Source: Paenibacillus sp. JJ-223
Lineage (GTDB): Bacteria > Bacillota > Bacilli > Paenibacillales > Paenibacillaceae
Direction: 5' to 3'
DNA: 64,000 bases
Assembly (NCBI RefSeq): GCF_927798175.1
Contig: NZ_CAKMMP010000007.1
Span: 124,001-188,000 of the forward strand
This document shows positions 1 through 8,169 of the stretch, in pieces; position 1 is the first letter of the stretch, and each line of letters opens with the position of its first letter. The notes under the pieces were generated by a model. That model was not told where the DNA came from and searched no databases. It worked only from the letters and a program-made list of their open reading frames with translations. The translations under genes and the position numbers were made by a program.

Positions 1-297
1 TTAACCAGTGTATAAATCTAGATGTTCCTTAGCAAAGTTCACTTATTTTTGCACTTTTTTTGTTGGAAACGCTTTAAAATTTAGCGATTTAACACACTAA
101 CGTCAAAACGATGTTACGTTATGTGACAAAAATGTGACTCTTGTTATATTTCCAACTTGATTTCACTCAAAAAAACTTGCATTATTTCACACAGCCAATG
201 ATATGTAAGTGACTAAGCTGATATCCTTTCCGCCACTACATTTCCAGTGTCTCCTCCGTTCAGGCAGAGTATGCAATTAAGGATTGTGGCGTAGAAA
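1..297. other. AT-rich intergenic stretch without a gene
   Basis: No open frame with a ribosome binding site is visible here. It lies beyond the terminator of the infC-rpmI-rplT operon. A TGTGAC box and a TATATT box 17 bases apart (about 131 to 159) resemble a weak plus-strand promoter, but no gene follows, so this is not claimed as functional. Confidence 0.5.
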
Positions 298-323
298 AAG
301 CCGCCATATAGGTACGGCGGCTT
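294..323 (-). terminator. Intrinsic terminator of infC-rpmI-rplT
   Basis: On the minus strand AAGCCGCC pairs with GGCGGCTT (298-305 with 316-323) and is followed by a run of U residues. It lies about 18 bases after the rplT stop codon, so it ends the operon. Confidence 0.88.
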
Positions 324-340
324 GGAATTGCGTTTCTTGA

Positions 341-700
341 TTAAGCGTTAAGTTTGCCTTTGGCTACAGTAGCCAAGGAGTTGAACGCGTTGATGTCGTT
401 AACAGCCAGATCAGCCAGCATTTTGCGGTTCATGTCTACGCCAGCCAATTTCAATCCATGGATCAGCTTGTTGTAGGACAGTCCGTTTTGACGAGCTGCT
501 GCGTTGATCCGAACGATCCACAGTCTGCGGAAGTTGCGTTTCGTTTGACGACGGTCACGGTATGCGTATACCAGGGATTTCATGACCTGCTCGTTAGCTG
601 TTTTAAAAATACGGTGTTTGGAACCGAAATAACCTTTAGCCAGTTTCAATACTTTCTTATGACGACGACGTACTACAAAACCGCCTTTTACTCTTGCCAT
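341..700 (-). CDS. rplT: 50S ribosomal protein L20
   Basis: L20 is a primary-binding protein of the large ribosomal subunit and contacts 23S rRNA early in assembly. The 119-residue product has the family's usual length, a very basic N-terminal half (start MARVKGG, then [14 protein letters not shown]) and the conserved C-terminal globular part. It is the last gene of infC-rpmI-rplT, 88 bases after rpmI. In Bacillus L20 also binds the leader of this operon and represses it; a matching leader is present upstream of infC here. A terminator follows directly. Confidence 0.98.
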   Translation of the reverse strand: MARVKGGFVVRRRHKKVLKLAKGYFGSKHRIFKTANEQVMKSLVYAYRDRRQTKRNFRRLWIVRINAAARQNGLSYNKLIHGLKLAGVDMNRKMLADLAVNDINAFNSLATVAKGKLNA

Positions 701-788
701 ATTAAAGAACCTCCCAAATAAATATTAAATGTATCCTGATATGCGTACAGCCGAGGCCGTCCCCCCATATCACGTACGAATTTTTGAA

Positions 789-992
789 TTAGCCTTTCAG
801 GTTAGCCAGACCTTGTTTCAAACGTCTTACGTCTCCAGCAGCCATAACCGGGTTGCCGTTCAGGACGCGTTTAGCACGTTTGGATTTGTGGGAAAGCAAG
901 TGGTTTTTGTGAGCTTTGTAACGCAGGACTTTACCGGAACCGGTGATTTTGAAGCGTCCTTTCAAACTGCTGTGTGTTTTCATTTTAGGCAT
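789..992 (-). CDS. rpmI: 50S ribosomal protein L35
   Basis: Small basic ribosomal protein of the large subunit, 67 residues, close to the family norm. The start MPKMKTHSS and the internal segment GRFKITGSGKVLR are family signatures. It is the middle gene of the infC-rpmI-rplT operon, 24 bases after infC and 88 bases before rplT, the usual bacterial order. Expression is expected to follow the L20-controlled leader upstream of infC. Confidence 0.98.
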   Translation of the reverse strand: MPKMKTHSSLKGRFKITGSGKVLRYKAHKNHLLSHKSKRAKRVLNGNPVMAAGDVRRLKQGLANLKG

Positions 993-1016
993 GTTGTGTT
1001 TCCTCCTTCAATGTTA

Positions 1017-1526
1017 TCAGGCTTTTGGAGCCAGAATCATAATCATGCTGCGGCCTTCCAGTTTCGGTTGGCGCTCAACGGTGCAGAGTTCTGCAACTTC
1101 CGTTTTGACGCGTTCCAAAATTTTCTGACCAACCGAAGCGTGTGTAATCTCCCGTCCGCGGAAACGCACGGAACATTTCACTTTGTCGCCTTCTTTCAAA
1201 AACTTAACTACATTGCGAAGCTTCGTTTGGAAATCATGCTCCTCGATATTGGAACGGAACCATACTTCTTTGATATCCACAATTTTCTGGTTCTTACGGG
1301 CTTCTTTTTCTTTCTTTTGCTGCTCATAGCGGAATTTGCCATAGTCCATGATGCGACATACCGGCGGTTTAGCCTGCGGAGCCACATTGACCAGATCCAG
1401 GTTCAGATCAATCGCCATTTGCAGCGCTTCACGAATGGGCTTAATCCCGATTTGCTCTCCCTCAGCTCCGACAAGGCGTACTTCCTTCGCCCGAATCTCA
1501 TCATTAATCATGTGATCTTTACTAAT
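1017..1526 (-). CDS. infC: Translation initiation factor IF-3, AUU start
   Basis: IF-3 binds the 30S subunit, keeps it apart from 50S and proofreads start-codon choice. The open frame extends upstream to position 1619, but the start placed here is ATT at 1526-1524: GGAGGT lies 8 bases upstream and the protein then begins ISKDHMINDEI, matching IF-3 N termini. This gives 169 residues, the usual size. A rare AUU start is well known for infC and lets IF-3 limit its own synthesis. First gene of the operon with rpmI and rplT. An annotation using a downstream ATG (1511) would lose five residues. Confidence 0.95.
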   Translation of the reverse strand: MSKDHMINDEIRAKEVRLVGAEGEQIGIKPIREALQMAIDLNLDLVNVAPQAKPPVCRIMDYGKFRYEQQKKEKEARKNQKIVDIKEVWFRSNIEEHDFQTKLRNVVKFLKEGDKVKCSVRFRGREITHASVGQKILERVKTEVAELCTVERQPKLEGRSMIMILAPKA

Positions 1527-1741
1527 AACAGTCCACCTCCAGGTCATTTTGAATATCCTGTTACACAAAAATAAAAGGGATGCCGGTCTAGCTACCGACA
1601 TCCCTGTAATCAACACCATTCCTCATGAACATACTTCACATAAATTCATAATGATTGGGATCGTTGACCAGCCAACATATGTTGGTCAGGTGAGAAGTCG
1701 GACTTCTGCTTGTGATTCCAGTCTATTCTCTTTCAAAGCAC
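1527..1741 (-). ncRNA. L20 leader (infC-rpmI-rplT 5' regulatory RNA)
   Basis: About 215 bases lie between the promoter and the infC ribosome binding site. The transcript contains two near-perfect inverted repeats (GAAGTC with GACTTC near 1693-1707; CCAACATATGTTGG near 1672-1685) and ends in a terminator hairpin before infC. This architecture matches the Bacillales L20 leader, in which L20 binding promotes premature termination. The match is by position and structure; no covariance search was possible. Confidence 0.75.
1567..1604 (-). terminator. Leader attenuator terminator upstream of infC
   Basis: On the minus strand GGGATGTCGGT pairs with ACCGGCATCCC (one G-U pair, six-base loop) and is followed by TTTTATTTTT. 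It sits between promoter and infC start, so it acts as the conditional terminator of the L20 leader rather than as the end of another gene. Confidence 0.85.
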
Positions 1742-1747
1742 TAGAAC

Positions 1748-1776
1748 AATATATCACTTTGGAAAAGCATTGTCAA
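1748..1776 (-). promoter_or_regulatory. Sigma-A promoter of the infC operon
   Basis: Consensus -35 TTGACA (1776-1771) and -10 TATATT (1753-1748) are separated by exactly 17 bases. The predicted transcription start is near 1741, giving a leader of roughly 215 bases before infC. Confidence 0.85.
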
Positions 1777-1827
1777 CCATTTTATGAATCAAGGCACACA
1801 GCCGATGGCCGCATGCCTCGTTCAACG

Positions 1828-3066
1828 TTATCCTTGTTTGCTCTGCACCTCATCCAGACGTACAACCCGCGTATGCTGCGTATGGCTCCACTGCTTGTTG
1901 TTCTGCGTGAAGAACGCATAGAACGTGATGGGATACCAGGAGAGCAGATAGATCGGGAATACGATCAGGTACATGTACACTTTGGCAAATTTAACTTTCT
2001 CGAGAGCCATCGACAACAGGAACGTCAAAATGTTCAAACCGATTGCCAGAAATCCGACCCAAAGCGGGAAGTATCCATAAATATTGGCGATGTTCGGACC
2101 GTTGAACACGGCTGTATCGACCCACATTATCGCAGTGAGCAAAAACGTCAGCAAGACAACATAAACGTTCGCACCGTAAATGGCAAGGTCGAATTTGACC
2201 AGACTGCGTTCCTTGATGCTTTTCCACAACAGAGGGAAGAAATATCTGCGTGCGACGGTAAAGTGACCCTGCATCCAGCGCAGGCGCTGTCTGGCCGAAG
2301 CCTTGAACGTCAATGGCTTTTCGTCGAACACTTTGGCATCGTAATTGAATACCGGATATACGTTGCGTTGCACGCTTCGCATGGTAAACTCCAGGTCCTC
2401 CACCAAGCTTGTGGCGCCCCATCCGATTTCCTTCAGCAGATTGGTCTCAAAGCACATTCCCGTACCGCCAAGGAAGTTCGCCATATTCAGGTTGTGGCGG
2501 GACAGCTGCCACAGACGGTTGATGTACCAGTACGATACGCCGTAAGCCGCAGTGATCCAGGAATCTTCCGGGTTTTTCGTGTCGATATAACCTTGGATAA
2601 CGCGAGCTCCGTTGCACAAATCATTGTTCATTTCGAGCAGGAAGTTGCGGTCAACCAGATTGTCCGCATCAAACATGACAACCGCATCATACTGGCGCGG
2701 CAGGCCCCATAAATATTTAAGCATCCACTCGATGGCATATCCTTTGCCTCGCAGATCCGGGTTGGTGCGCACACAGGCATTCCATCCGTGCTCGCGCACG
2801 ATTTGCGCCGTGCTGTCCGTACAGTTGTCGCAAATGACGAATACGTCGTACAGATCCTTCGGGTAATCCAGCTGCTTGAGATTTTCCATCAATGCCCCGA
2901 TAACCTGCTCTTCGTTATGGGCCGCTACCAGCACCGCGAAGGACTTTGTCGCAGGGTAATGCTTCTTTTTCTTTTTCTTATACAGACCGAACAGTGAAAA
3001 CGTGAATTGGTACACAGCCAGCAGCGCGAGAATGACCTGCAGCGTGACGAATATAGCGTCCAACAT
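1828..3066 (-). CDS. Membrane glycosyltransferase family 2 (polysaccharide synthase type)
   Basis: A 412-residue processive-type GT2 enzyme. An N-terminal membrane helix (about 5-28) and a Lys-rich cytoplasmic stretch precede the GT-A domain. This domain contains VAAHNEE, the metal-binding DADN and the acceptor-site RQRLRW (QxxRW type). Three or more membrane helices follow (about 295-390). Such enzymes build beta-linked envelope or capsule polymers from nucleotide sugars; the substrate cannot be told. It stands alone, divergent from the PAP2 gene, and its stop lies about 50 bases from the infC promoter. A candidate promoter is at 3232-3260. Confidence 0.88.
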   Translation of the reverse strand: MLDAIFVTLQVILALLAVYQFTFSLFGLYKKKKKKHYPATKSFAVLVAAHNEEQVIGALMENLKQLDYPKDLYDVFVICDNCTDSTAQIVREHGWNACVRTNPDLRGKGYAIEWMLKYLWGLPRQYDAVVMFDADNLVDRNFLLEMNNDLCNGARVIQGYIDTKNPEDSWITAAYGVSYWYINRLWQLSRHNLNMANFLGGTGMCFETNLLKEIGWGATSLVEDLEFTMRSVQRNVYPVFNYDAKVFDEKPLTFKASARQRLRWMQGHFTVARRYFFPLLWKSIKERSLVKFDLAIYGANVYVVLLTFLLTAIMWVDTAVFNGPNIANIYGYFPLWVGFLAIGLNILTFLLSMALEKVKFAKVYMYLIVFPIYLLSWYPITFYAFFTQNNKQWSHTQHTRVVRLDEVQSKQG

Positions 3067-3231
3067 CGTTCTCTGTTACCCCCTTTTTTTTCAGACCCTT
3101 TTTTGCTTTTCGTTTTTGTCTTTTTTGTTTCTGCATGTTGTTTGTTTTTGTTTGATGCAGAATATGACCCGTTGCTTTGATTACTACGCAGATGTCTCAG
3201 GCATGGTTGCCAGCAGTTTGCTGCTTTATCG

Positions 3232-3260
3232 ATTTTGGATGCTTTTCAGCCATTTGTCAA
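3232..3260 (-). promoter_or_regulatory. Candidate promoter of the GT2 gene
   Basis: TTGACA (3260-3255) is followed after 17 bases by CAAAAT (3237-3232), four of six matches to the -10 consensus. It would give a 5' untranslated region of about 160 bases. Confidence 0.4.
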
Positions 3261-3573
3261 AACCCCGATTCCACGTATTGAAGCAGAAATGTGATCTTAA
3301 AACGCTGAATTGGCAATCCGTTGCACCACACCCTTGGATTCATGCCCGTTATATCCTATTTTCAGCCGTTTCCTTTATTTTTATTTCTAAAGTCCCTGTT
3401 TGTGTTCACCCTCCTGCCGTTGGTCGGAAAGAGACTTCACTAAAATAACGTTTACGGCCGGCAAAAAGTTCTAAAGAAACTCACATTTTCTTTACCCCAT
3501 TCCGCCACATTGAATCATTGTAGCCGTTTTGGCTCGTCCAAGTCAAAAAGCAAACTGGTTGGGCACCCATAGT

Positions 3574-3599
3574 TTAACATTCATTTTACGTTCTTTACA
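3574..3599 (+). promoter_or_regulatory. Pho-box-like direct repeats upstream of PAP2
   Basis: TTAACA (3574), TTTACG (3585) and TTTACA (3594) are arranged as hexamers spaced 5 and 3 bases, resembling the TT(A/T/C)ACA repeats bound by PhoP in Bacillus. They end 10 bases before the -35 box at 3610, a position suited to activation. Only sequence resemblance supports this. Confidence 0.4.
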
Positions 3600-3609
3600 T
3601 GTCTTCTTC

Positions 3610-3638
3610 TTGAAAAGGACATCATTTAAAAATATGAT
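3610..3638 (+). promoter_or_regulatory. Promoter of the PAP2-glycolipid gene pair
   Basis: TTGAAA (3610-3615) and TATGAT (3633-3638) are 17 bases apart. A start near 3645 would give a leader of about 115 bases before the PAP2 start codon. Confidence 0.55.
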
Positions 3639-3760
3639 AAACATGTACCTGAATAACCCCGACTTCACGAAAAACGGTTATATAACAATCAGGGCGATCC
3701 GGAAGCACAATGACAGAAATACCGCCGCCGTCTGGGCGGCCTGACTGGCAGGAGGCCAAA

Positions 3761-4288
3761 ATGAGCCGTTTATTCGTTAAGTTTCAAGAGTATGATCGCA
3801 ATGTTTTCATGTGGATTAATGGTCGACTTCATAATCGCTTTATGAATTTTTGGCTATACTATTTCACTCATCTCGGCGGAGCGACCGCTTCGATCACCGT
3901 ATCCTTGTTGATATGGCTGCTGGCTCCGGCACCGTGGAGCACAACCGGGCTGCAGGCCTGCATCGCTTTGGCAGTCAGCCACATTCCTGTTGCCATCGCC
4001 AAAAAGCTGTACCCTCGCATCAGGCCGTATCTCGCACTGCCGGATGCGATCACGTTCCGCAACCCGCTTACGGATCATTCTTTTCCATCCGGGCATACTA
4101 CAGCCATCTTTTCGGTGACCGTCCCTTTTATGGCCATGGACTTCATTCTGTTATGCGCTTTATTGCCGGTTGCACTTATTGTCGGATTTTCTCGCATTTA
4201 TCTCGGGCTGCACTATCCCTCAGACGTACTAGCAGGGGCAACAATCGGTACTTTAGTCGCACTGGCAACAGTTGCATTATGGGCATAA
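3761..4288 (+). CDS. PAP2 superfamily membrane phosphatase
   Basis: Integral membrane acid-phosphatase-type enzyme of 175 residues, likely acting on phosphatidic acid, phosphatidylglycerol phosphate or undecaprenyl pyrophosphate at the membrane face. All three family motifs are present: KKLYPRIRP (KxxxxxxRP), FPSGHTT (PSGH) and SRIYLGLHYPSD (SRxxxxxHxxxD), between several hydrophobic helices. The ATG at 3761 is chosen because AGGAGG lies 5 bases before it; the frame is open 17 codons further upstream without a site. The diacylglycerol glucosyltransferase-like gene starts 50 bases downstream, suggesting that this phosphatase could supply diacylglycerol to it. Confidence 0.88.
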   Translation: MSRLFVKFQEYDRNVFMWINGRLHNRFMNFWLYYFTHLGGATASITVSLLIWLLAPAPWSTTGLQACIALAVSHIPVAIAKKLYPRIRPYLALPDAITFRNPLTDHSFPSGHTTAIFSVTVPFMAMDFILLCALLPVALIVGFSRIYLGLHYPSDVLAGATIGTLVALATVALWA

Positions 4289-4338
4289 AGCAGATATGTT
4301 AGACTAAGGAAAACCTAGCAGGAACAGGTGAAGCAAGC

Positions 4339-5493
4339 GTGGAAAAGAAACGAATACTCCTATTATCCGAAGGCTTTGGTGCAGGTCATACCCAGGCAGC
4401 TTATGCACTTTCCAGCAGTTTGCGCAAGCTATCGCCTGGCGTGCAGACGAAGGTGCTTGAACTGGGAAGCTTTTTGAATCCCAGGGTTGCGCCGCTGATC
4501 ATTACAGCTTACAAAAAAACGGTAACCAAACAGCCGAAGCTGGTGGGTTACGTATACAAACACCAGTATAAAAAATCACTGAACCGGTTCACGACGCTCG
4601 CCCTGCACAAGTTGTTCTATACGCATACGCGCAGCATCGTGCGCCAGCTTCGGCCCAATGTCATCGTATGCACCCACCCGATACCAAGCGCGGTCATCTC
4701 CCGCTTGAAACGTTTGGGCATCATGGTGCCGCTGTGCACGGTCATTACCGATTACGATGCGCACGGAACGTGGATCAGCCCCGAAGTCGACCTGTATCTC
4801 GTCTCTACCGAAGAGGTACGATCCAAACTGCTGCTGCGCGGAGTGTCCTCAGACCGCATTCGGGTTACAGGCATTCCCGTGCACCCGAGTTTTTGGGAGC
4901 ATCCAGGCAAAGATGAAATCCGCAGCAAGTTCGGCTTAAAAGACATGCCTACCGTACTTGTTATGGGTGGCGGCTGGGGCATGCTCAGCGATGAGGTCAT
5001 CAACCAGTTTTTGACGCGCTGGCACGAGGATATACAGATTATTTTCTGCTTGGGCCGCAATGACAAAGCAAGAACGGACATGGAGCAGAACCCTACTTAT
5101 CAGAAAGAAAACATTCATATCATGGGCTATACCAAAGAAATCGACAAATTAATGGAAGTTTCGGACCTGCTCATCACGAAACCCGGCGGCATGACATGCT
5201 CGGAAGGGCTTGCCAAAGGCATTCCCATGCTGTTCCACAATCCCATTCCGGGCCAGGAAGAAGAGAATGTGCAGTATTTTACTTCCAGAGGACTCGGGGA
5301 GTCTATCTCTTCCTTCGACGTGATCGTCAAATGGATGAACAGACTGCTCCACAAATACCCGGATATCGTTCGCAGGCGGAAGCGTCATTTGGCGCAGATC
5401 GCGAAGTACCACCCGCTGCAAAGCGCTCAGAGCATTCTCGATCTGCTTGACTTTCGCACGCAGCCTGACCAGAACGCGAACCCTGCCCCGTAA
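4339..5493 (+). CDS. MGDG synthase / UgtP-like diacylglycerol glycosyltransferase
   Basis: GT28-type GT-B enzyme, 384 residues, the size of Bacillus UgtP. The N-terminal half has the MGDG-synthase motif SEGFGAGH and a lipid-acceptor region; the C-terminal half carries VLVMGGGWG and the sugar-nucleotide site LITKPGGMT with NPIPGQEEEN. The likely reaction transfers glucose or another hexose from a UDP-sugar to diacylglycerol, giving glycolipids and the lipoteichoic-acid anchor. The start is GTG at 4339, with AGGTG upstream. It probably shares a transcript with the PAP2 phosphatase. A strong hairpin follows. Confidence 0.85.
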   Translation: MEKKRILLLSEGFGAGHTQAAYALSSSLRKLSPGVQTKVLELGSFLNPRVAPLIITAYKKTVTKQPKLVGYVYKHQYKKSLNRFTTLALHKLFYTHTRSIVRQLRPNVIVCTHPIPSAVISRLKRLGIMVPLCTVITDYDAHGTWISPEVDLYLVSTEEVRSKLLLRGVSSDRIRVTGIPVHPSFWEHPGKDEIRSKFGLKDMPTVLVMGGGWGMLSDEVINQFLTRWHEDIQIIFCLGRNDKARTDMEQNPTYQKENIHIMGYTKEIDKLMEVSDLLITKPGGMTCSEGLAKGIPMLFHNPIPGQEEENVQYFTSRGLGESISSFDVIVKWMNRLLHKYPDIVRRRKRHLAQIAKYHPLQSAQSILDLLDFRTQPDQNANPAP

Positions 5494-5528
5494 TGATCGC
5501 GGTTTTATCGTGCAATTTCAATCATTCT

Positions 5529-5566
5529 ACACAAAGGCGCCCTCATGCTTGAAGGCGCCTTTGTGT
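5529..5566 (+). terminator. Hairpin terminator after the glycolipid synthase gene
   Basis: A 13-base perfect inverted repeat (5529-5541 with 5554-5566, GGCGCC core) lies 36 bases after the stop codon. There is no separate U-tract, only TTTGTGT within the stem, so termination strength is uncertain. Confidence 0.55.
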
Positions 5567-5700
5567 GCGCACCAGCGTTGCCCAAGCCTAAGACGGAACC
5601 GACTCCACCAACGAAACCCCGATGACCAAAGTTCAATGCAGGCGCAAAAAGCAAAATTTCGAATCAGAATGCTCCGTTCGCGACCTGCCAGCGCAAAAAG

Positions 5701-5735
5701 AACGGCACACAGGTTGCAGCCAACCCGGTGCCGTT
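5701..5735 (-). terminator. Terminator of trmB, possibly bidirectional
   Basis: AACGGCAC pairs with GTGCCGTT, with TCTTTTT following on the minus strand and TTTTTC on the plus strand. It lies just after the trmB stop codon. Confidence 0.75.
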
Positions 5736-5738
5736 TTT

Positions 5739-6488
5739 CTACTTTTCACTCGTTTCCTTGTTGTCTTTCGCTTCACGTACTTTGTATTTGTCCAGACGGA
5801 TTTGCTGATATTCACGCAAAGCCTCTTCCCCAACGATCACTTCAACGCGGTGGATGTTCATGCCTTTGCCCATGAATTTCTGCTCGTACTCGGTCATGAC
5901 ATGCTCTTCGTTCAATCCATCCCGATGCAAGTTGAGCGATAGATTCGTCATTTGCAAGCCAAAGTCCGCAAATGCGTTAAGGGAAAATTCAAACAACGTC
6001 TCCGAATCGGTCTTGAAATGGATTTGTCCTTTGGCATTCAGCAATTCGACGTATTTCTTCAAAAAACGGGGATGCGTCAAACGGCGGCGTGCATGCTTTG
6101 CCTTCGGCCACGGATCGCTGAAATTCAAATAAATGCGTTCGAGCTCGCCAGGTTCGAATATTTCTTCGATGCTCTCGATGTTAGCCAAAGCCAGCTTGAG
6201 GTTCGGCGGCGTGTCGACCGCGTCCTCATTCCATGCCTTTCTCGCCTTCTCACTGGCTCTTCGCACCAGTTCATCGAACATATCAAAACCGATAAAATTG
6301 TACTGTTGGTGTTTATGGCTCATCTGGCTAATGAACTGGCCTTTGCCCATGCCGAATTCCACAAAGATCGGACGATCATTGCCAAACAGTTTGGACCATT
6401 GTCCCTTGTATTGTTTGGGATCCAAAATCACGAGGTCTTCCTGCTGCTCCAGGCTTTCCCGGATCCCTTTTCTTCCACGTAAACGCAT
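5739..6488 (-). CDS. trmB: tRNA (guanine-N7-)-methyltransferase
   Basis: Uses S-adenosylmethionine to make m7G46 in the variable loop of tRNAs. The 249-residue product has the family size, the SAM-binding VEFGMGKGQF (about 41-50), the TrmB signature NFSDPWPKAKH and the C-terminal TEYEQKF. The ATG at 6488 is preceded by GGAGG at the right distance and the protein starts MRLRGRKGIRE; the frame is open further upstream to 6593 but without a site. It stands as a single gene with its own terminator. Confidence 0.96.
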   Translation of the reverse strand: MRLRGRKGIRESLEQQEDLVILDPKQYKGQWSKLFGNDRPIFVEFGMGKGQFISQMSHKHQQYNFIGFDMFDELVRRASEKARKAWNEDAVDTPPNLKLALANIESIEEIFEPGELERIYLNFSDPWPKAKHARRRLTHPRFLKKYVELLNAKGQIHFKTDSETLFEFSLNAFADFGLQMTNLSLNLHRDGLNEEHVMTEYEQKFMGKGMNIHRVEVIVGEEALREYQQIRLDKYKVREAKDNKETSEK

Positions 6489-6565
6489 CTTATTCCTCCG
6501 TTTGCTGATACTTGTCTCAGAATCATTGTGCCGAAGAAGCGGCGAATTGTAAAGGGCAAAGAAAA

Positions 6566-6612
6566 AGGAATCTTTGAATTGCCGATGAGGCAAATAACAA
6601 AGATTCCTTTTC
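6566..6612 (-). terminator. Terminator of the 67-residue gene
   Basis: A 13-base perfect inverted repeat (AAAGGAATCTTTG, 6566-6578, with 6600-6612) is followed on the minus strand by TTTTTCTTT, about 25 bases after the stop codon. The plus-strand side also ends in T residues. Confidence 0.85.
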
Positions 6613-6637
6613 CGATATATTTGGAATTGGGGTCCAA

Positions 6638-6841
6638 CTACTTTAACAGTTCATAGTCTACCTTATCTTGGTGTGAAAAATCAAATGTCTTTTCGAAAGC
6701 ATCGCGAACTTTTTGCCTTGCAGCCGCTTTCACTTTCGGATTGCCATTAAAACGAACACCTGTCAGGGCCAGCGCCTCTTCTGCCGTCAACTCAACGGAA
6801 ACGCGATGAACATCATTATTATTTTTGACTTGGGAATTCAT
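6638..6841 (-). CDS. Small orphan protein, 67 residues
   Basis: Not recognised. The product is charged and soluble, with an N-terminal beta-like segment (VHRVSVELTAEEA) and a basic helical centre (KVKAAARQKVRDAFEK). No Cys pairs, signal peptide or membrane helix. It is well supported as a gene: AGGTGAT precedes the ATG, a TTGAAA/TATATT promoter with 17-base spacing lies about 100 bases upstream, and a strong terminator follows. It is therefore its own transcription unit between trmB and mnmL. The function is unknown. Confidence 0.7.
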   Translation of the reverse strand: MNSQVKNNNDVHRVSVELTAEEALALTGVRFNGNPKVKAAARQKVRDAFEKTFDFSHQDKVDYELLK

Positions 6842-7214
6842 TCATATCACCTCACGGTATAATATGGTCCATGACGTCAAAATTCATTCAATTGCCGTGA
6901 TGAATAAGTACCCTTTGGATGTGTCTGACGTTGGTTTAAATATAACACATCATGTGAACTATTTCAAGTGAAATCGTTGAATTTCCGGCCTATTTTTGAG
7001 AGTTGAAAACGATTTAAAATGGAGCATTACAGCTTGGATGAAGGCCTCGATATCGCGTCCGGACGACGGATGCACACTGCCCCCATTTTTTGATACAATA
7101 ATAGCAGTCCATACAGATGCGGATTTCCGAAATCCGTTCCTGATCGTGAACAGATAAGAGCCTTTCCTTTTTTCGCGTATGGAGGATGGCCGTTAAAGGA
7201 GCACCCGAAACAAT
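6842..7214. other. Divergent intergenic region before mnmL
   Basis: It contains the minus-strand promoter at 6939-6967. A weak plus-strand -10 (TACAAT, 7094-7099) could serve mnmL, but no convincing -35 is seen. No gene is supported here. Confidence 0.5.
6939..6967 (-). promoter_or_regulatory. Promoter of the 67-residue gene
   Basis: TTGAAA (6967-6962) and TATATT (6944-6939) are separated by 17 bases, giving an untranslated leader of about 90 bases. Confidence 0.6.
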
Positions 7215-8168
7215 ATGAACGCACCTGCAATCGATACACCCCTCCTATGGGGGGATAAACGGTTTCATACCTGGAACCATGAAATGAAAAACGAATTCAA
7301 CAACAAAGTGTTCAAAGTCATGCTGGACGCCGGCTTTACTTGTCCCAATCGCGACGGCTCCATTGCCAAAGGCGGCTGCACTTTCTGCAGTGCCCGCGGA
7401 TCAGGGGATTTCGCCGGCAGCAGACGCGACGATCTGGTAACGCAGTTTAATACTATTCGGGACAAGCAGCATCTAAAGTGGCCGAACGCCCAATATATCG
7501 GTTACTTTCAGGCTTATACGAATACGTATGCCCCTGTCGAAGTCCTCCGTGAATACTTCGAAGTCATCCTGCGGCAGCCCGGCGTGGTCGGCCTCTCGAT
7601 TGCGACGCGTCCCGACTGTCTGCCCGATGACGTGGTTGAATATTTGGCTGAATTGAACGAGCGAACCTATCTATGGGTCGAAATGGGATTGCAAACAATC
7701 CACGAGTCCACCTCCACCCTGATCAACCGGGCACATGATACCCGATGTTACGAGGAAGCCGTCGCCAAACTGCGCAGGCACAACATCCGCGTATGTACGC
7801 ACATCATCTACGGATTGCCGCAGGAAACGCATGAAATGATGCTCGATACCGGGCGCGCGGTAGCCAATATGGATGTGCAGGGCATCAAAATCCATCTGCT
7901 TCACCTCATGCGCAAAACGCCGATGGTCAAACAGTATGAAGCCGGGCTGCTGCGTTTCCTGGAGCAGGACGAGTATATCAAGTTGATCGTGGATACGTTG
8001 GAAATGCTGCCTCCGGAAATGATCGTGCACCGCCTGACCGGCGACGCGCCGCGAAACCTGCTGATCGGACCGATGTGGTCGCTCAAGAAATGGGAAGTGC
8101 TCAATTCCATTGACCGGGAGCTTCGTGAACGGGATTCCTGGCAGGGCAAGTATTGGAGGAGATGCTGA
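7215..8168 (+). CDS. mnmL: Radical SAM tRNA-modification protein MnmL (YtqA family)
   Basis: TIGR01212-type radical SAM protein of 317 residues. The iron-sulfur cysteines are spaced C43-x11-C55-x2-C58, the unusual spacing of this family. The SAM-binding barrel follows, with LSIATRPDC and HIIYGLPQET. The Bacillus homologue YtqA has been assigned, as MnmL, to the wobble-uridine pathway that converts the carboxymethylaminomethyl group made by MnmEG. The methyltransferase YtqB/MnmM follows after a single base, supporting the same assignment. Function is transferred from the family. Confidence 0.88.
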   Translation: MNAPAIDTPLLWGDKRFHTWNHEMKNEFNNKVFKVMLDAGFTCPNRDGSIAKGGCTFCSARGSGDFAGSRRDDLVTQFNTIRDKQHLKWPNAQYIGYFQAYTNTYAPVEVLREYFEVILRQPGVVGLSIATRPDCLPDDVVEYLAELNERTYLWVEMGLQTIHESTSTLINRAHDTRCYEEAVAKLRRHNIRVCTHIIYGLPQETHEMMLDTGRAVANMDVQGIKIHLLHLMRKTPMVKQYEAGLLRFLEQDEYIKLIVDTLEMLPPEMIVHRLTGDAPRNLLIGPMWSLKKWEVLNSIDRELRERDSWQGKYWRRC

Positions 8169-8169
8169 T

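Larger units (their letters stand above)
3067..3760. other. Divergent intergenic region, GT2 / PAP2
   Basis: This 690-base region separates two divergent genes and holds a candidate promoter on each strand (3232-3260 minus, 3610-3638 plus) and Pho-box-like repeats at 3574-3599. The plus-strand frame at 3002-3448 has no ribosome binding site or recognisable protein and is not called. Confidence 0.6.

Noticed and set aside
1549..2712. Plus-strand frame of 387 codons
   Set aside because: Antisense to the glycosyltransferase and the L20 leader; no start site or recognisable domain.
3002..3448. Plus-strand frame of 148 codons next to the GT2 gene
   Set aside because: No ribosome binding site; the apparent hydrophobic stretch comes from T-rich intergenic DNA.
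8110..8169. Upstream ATG for mnmM
   Set aside because: It lies within mnmL without a site, while ATG 8170 has GGAGG and gives the family N terminus.
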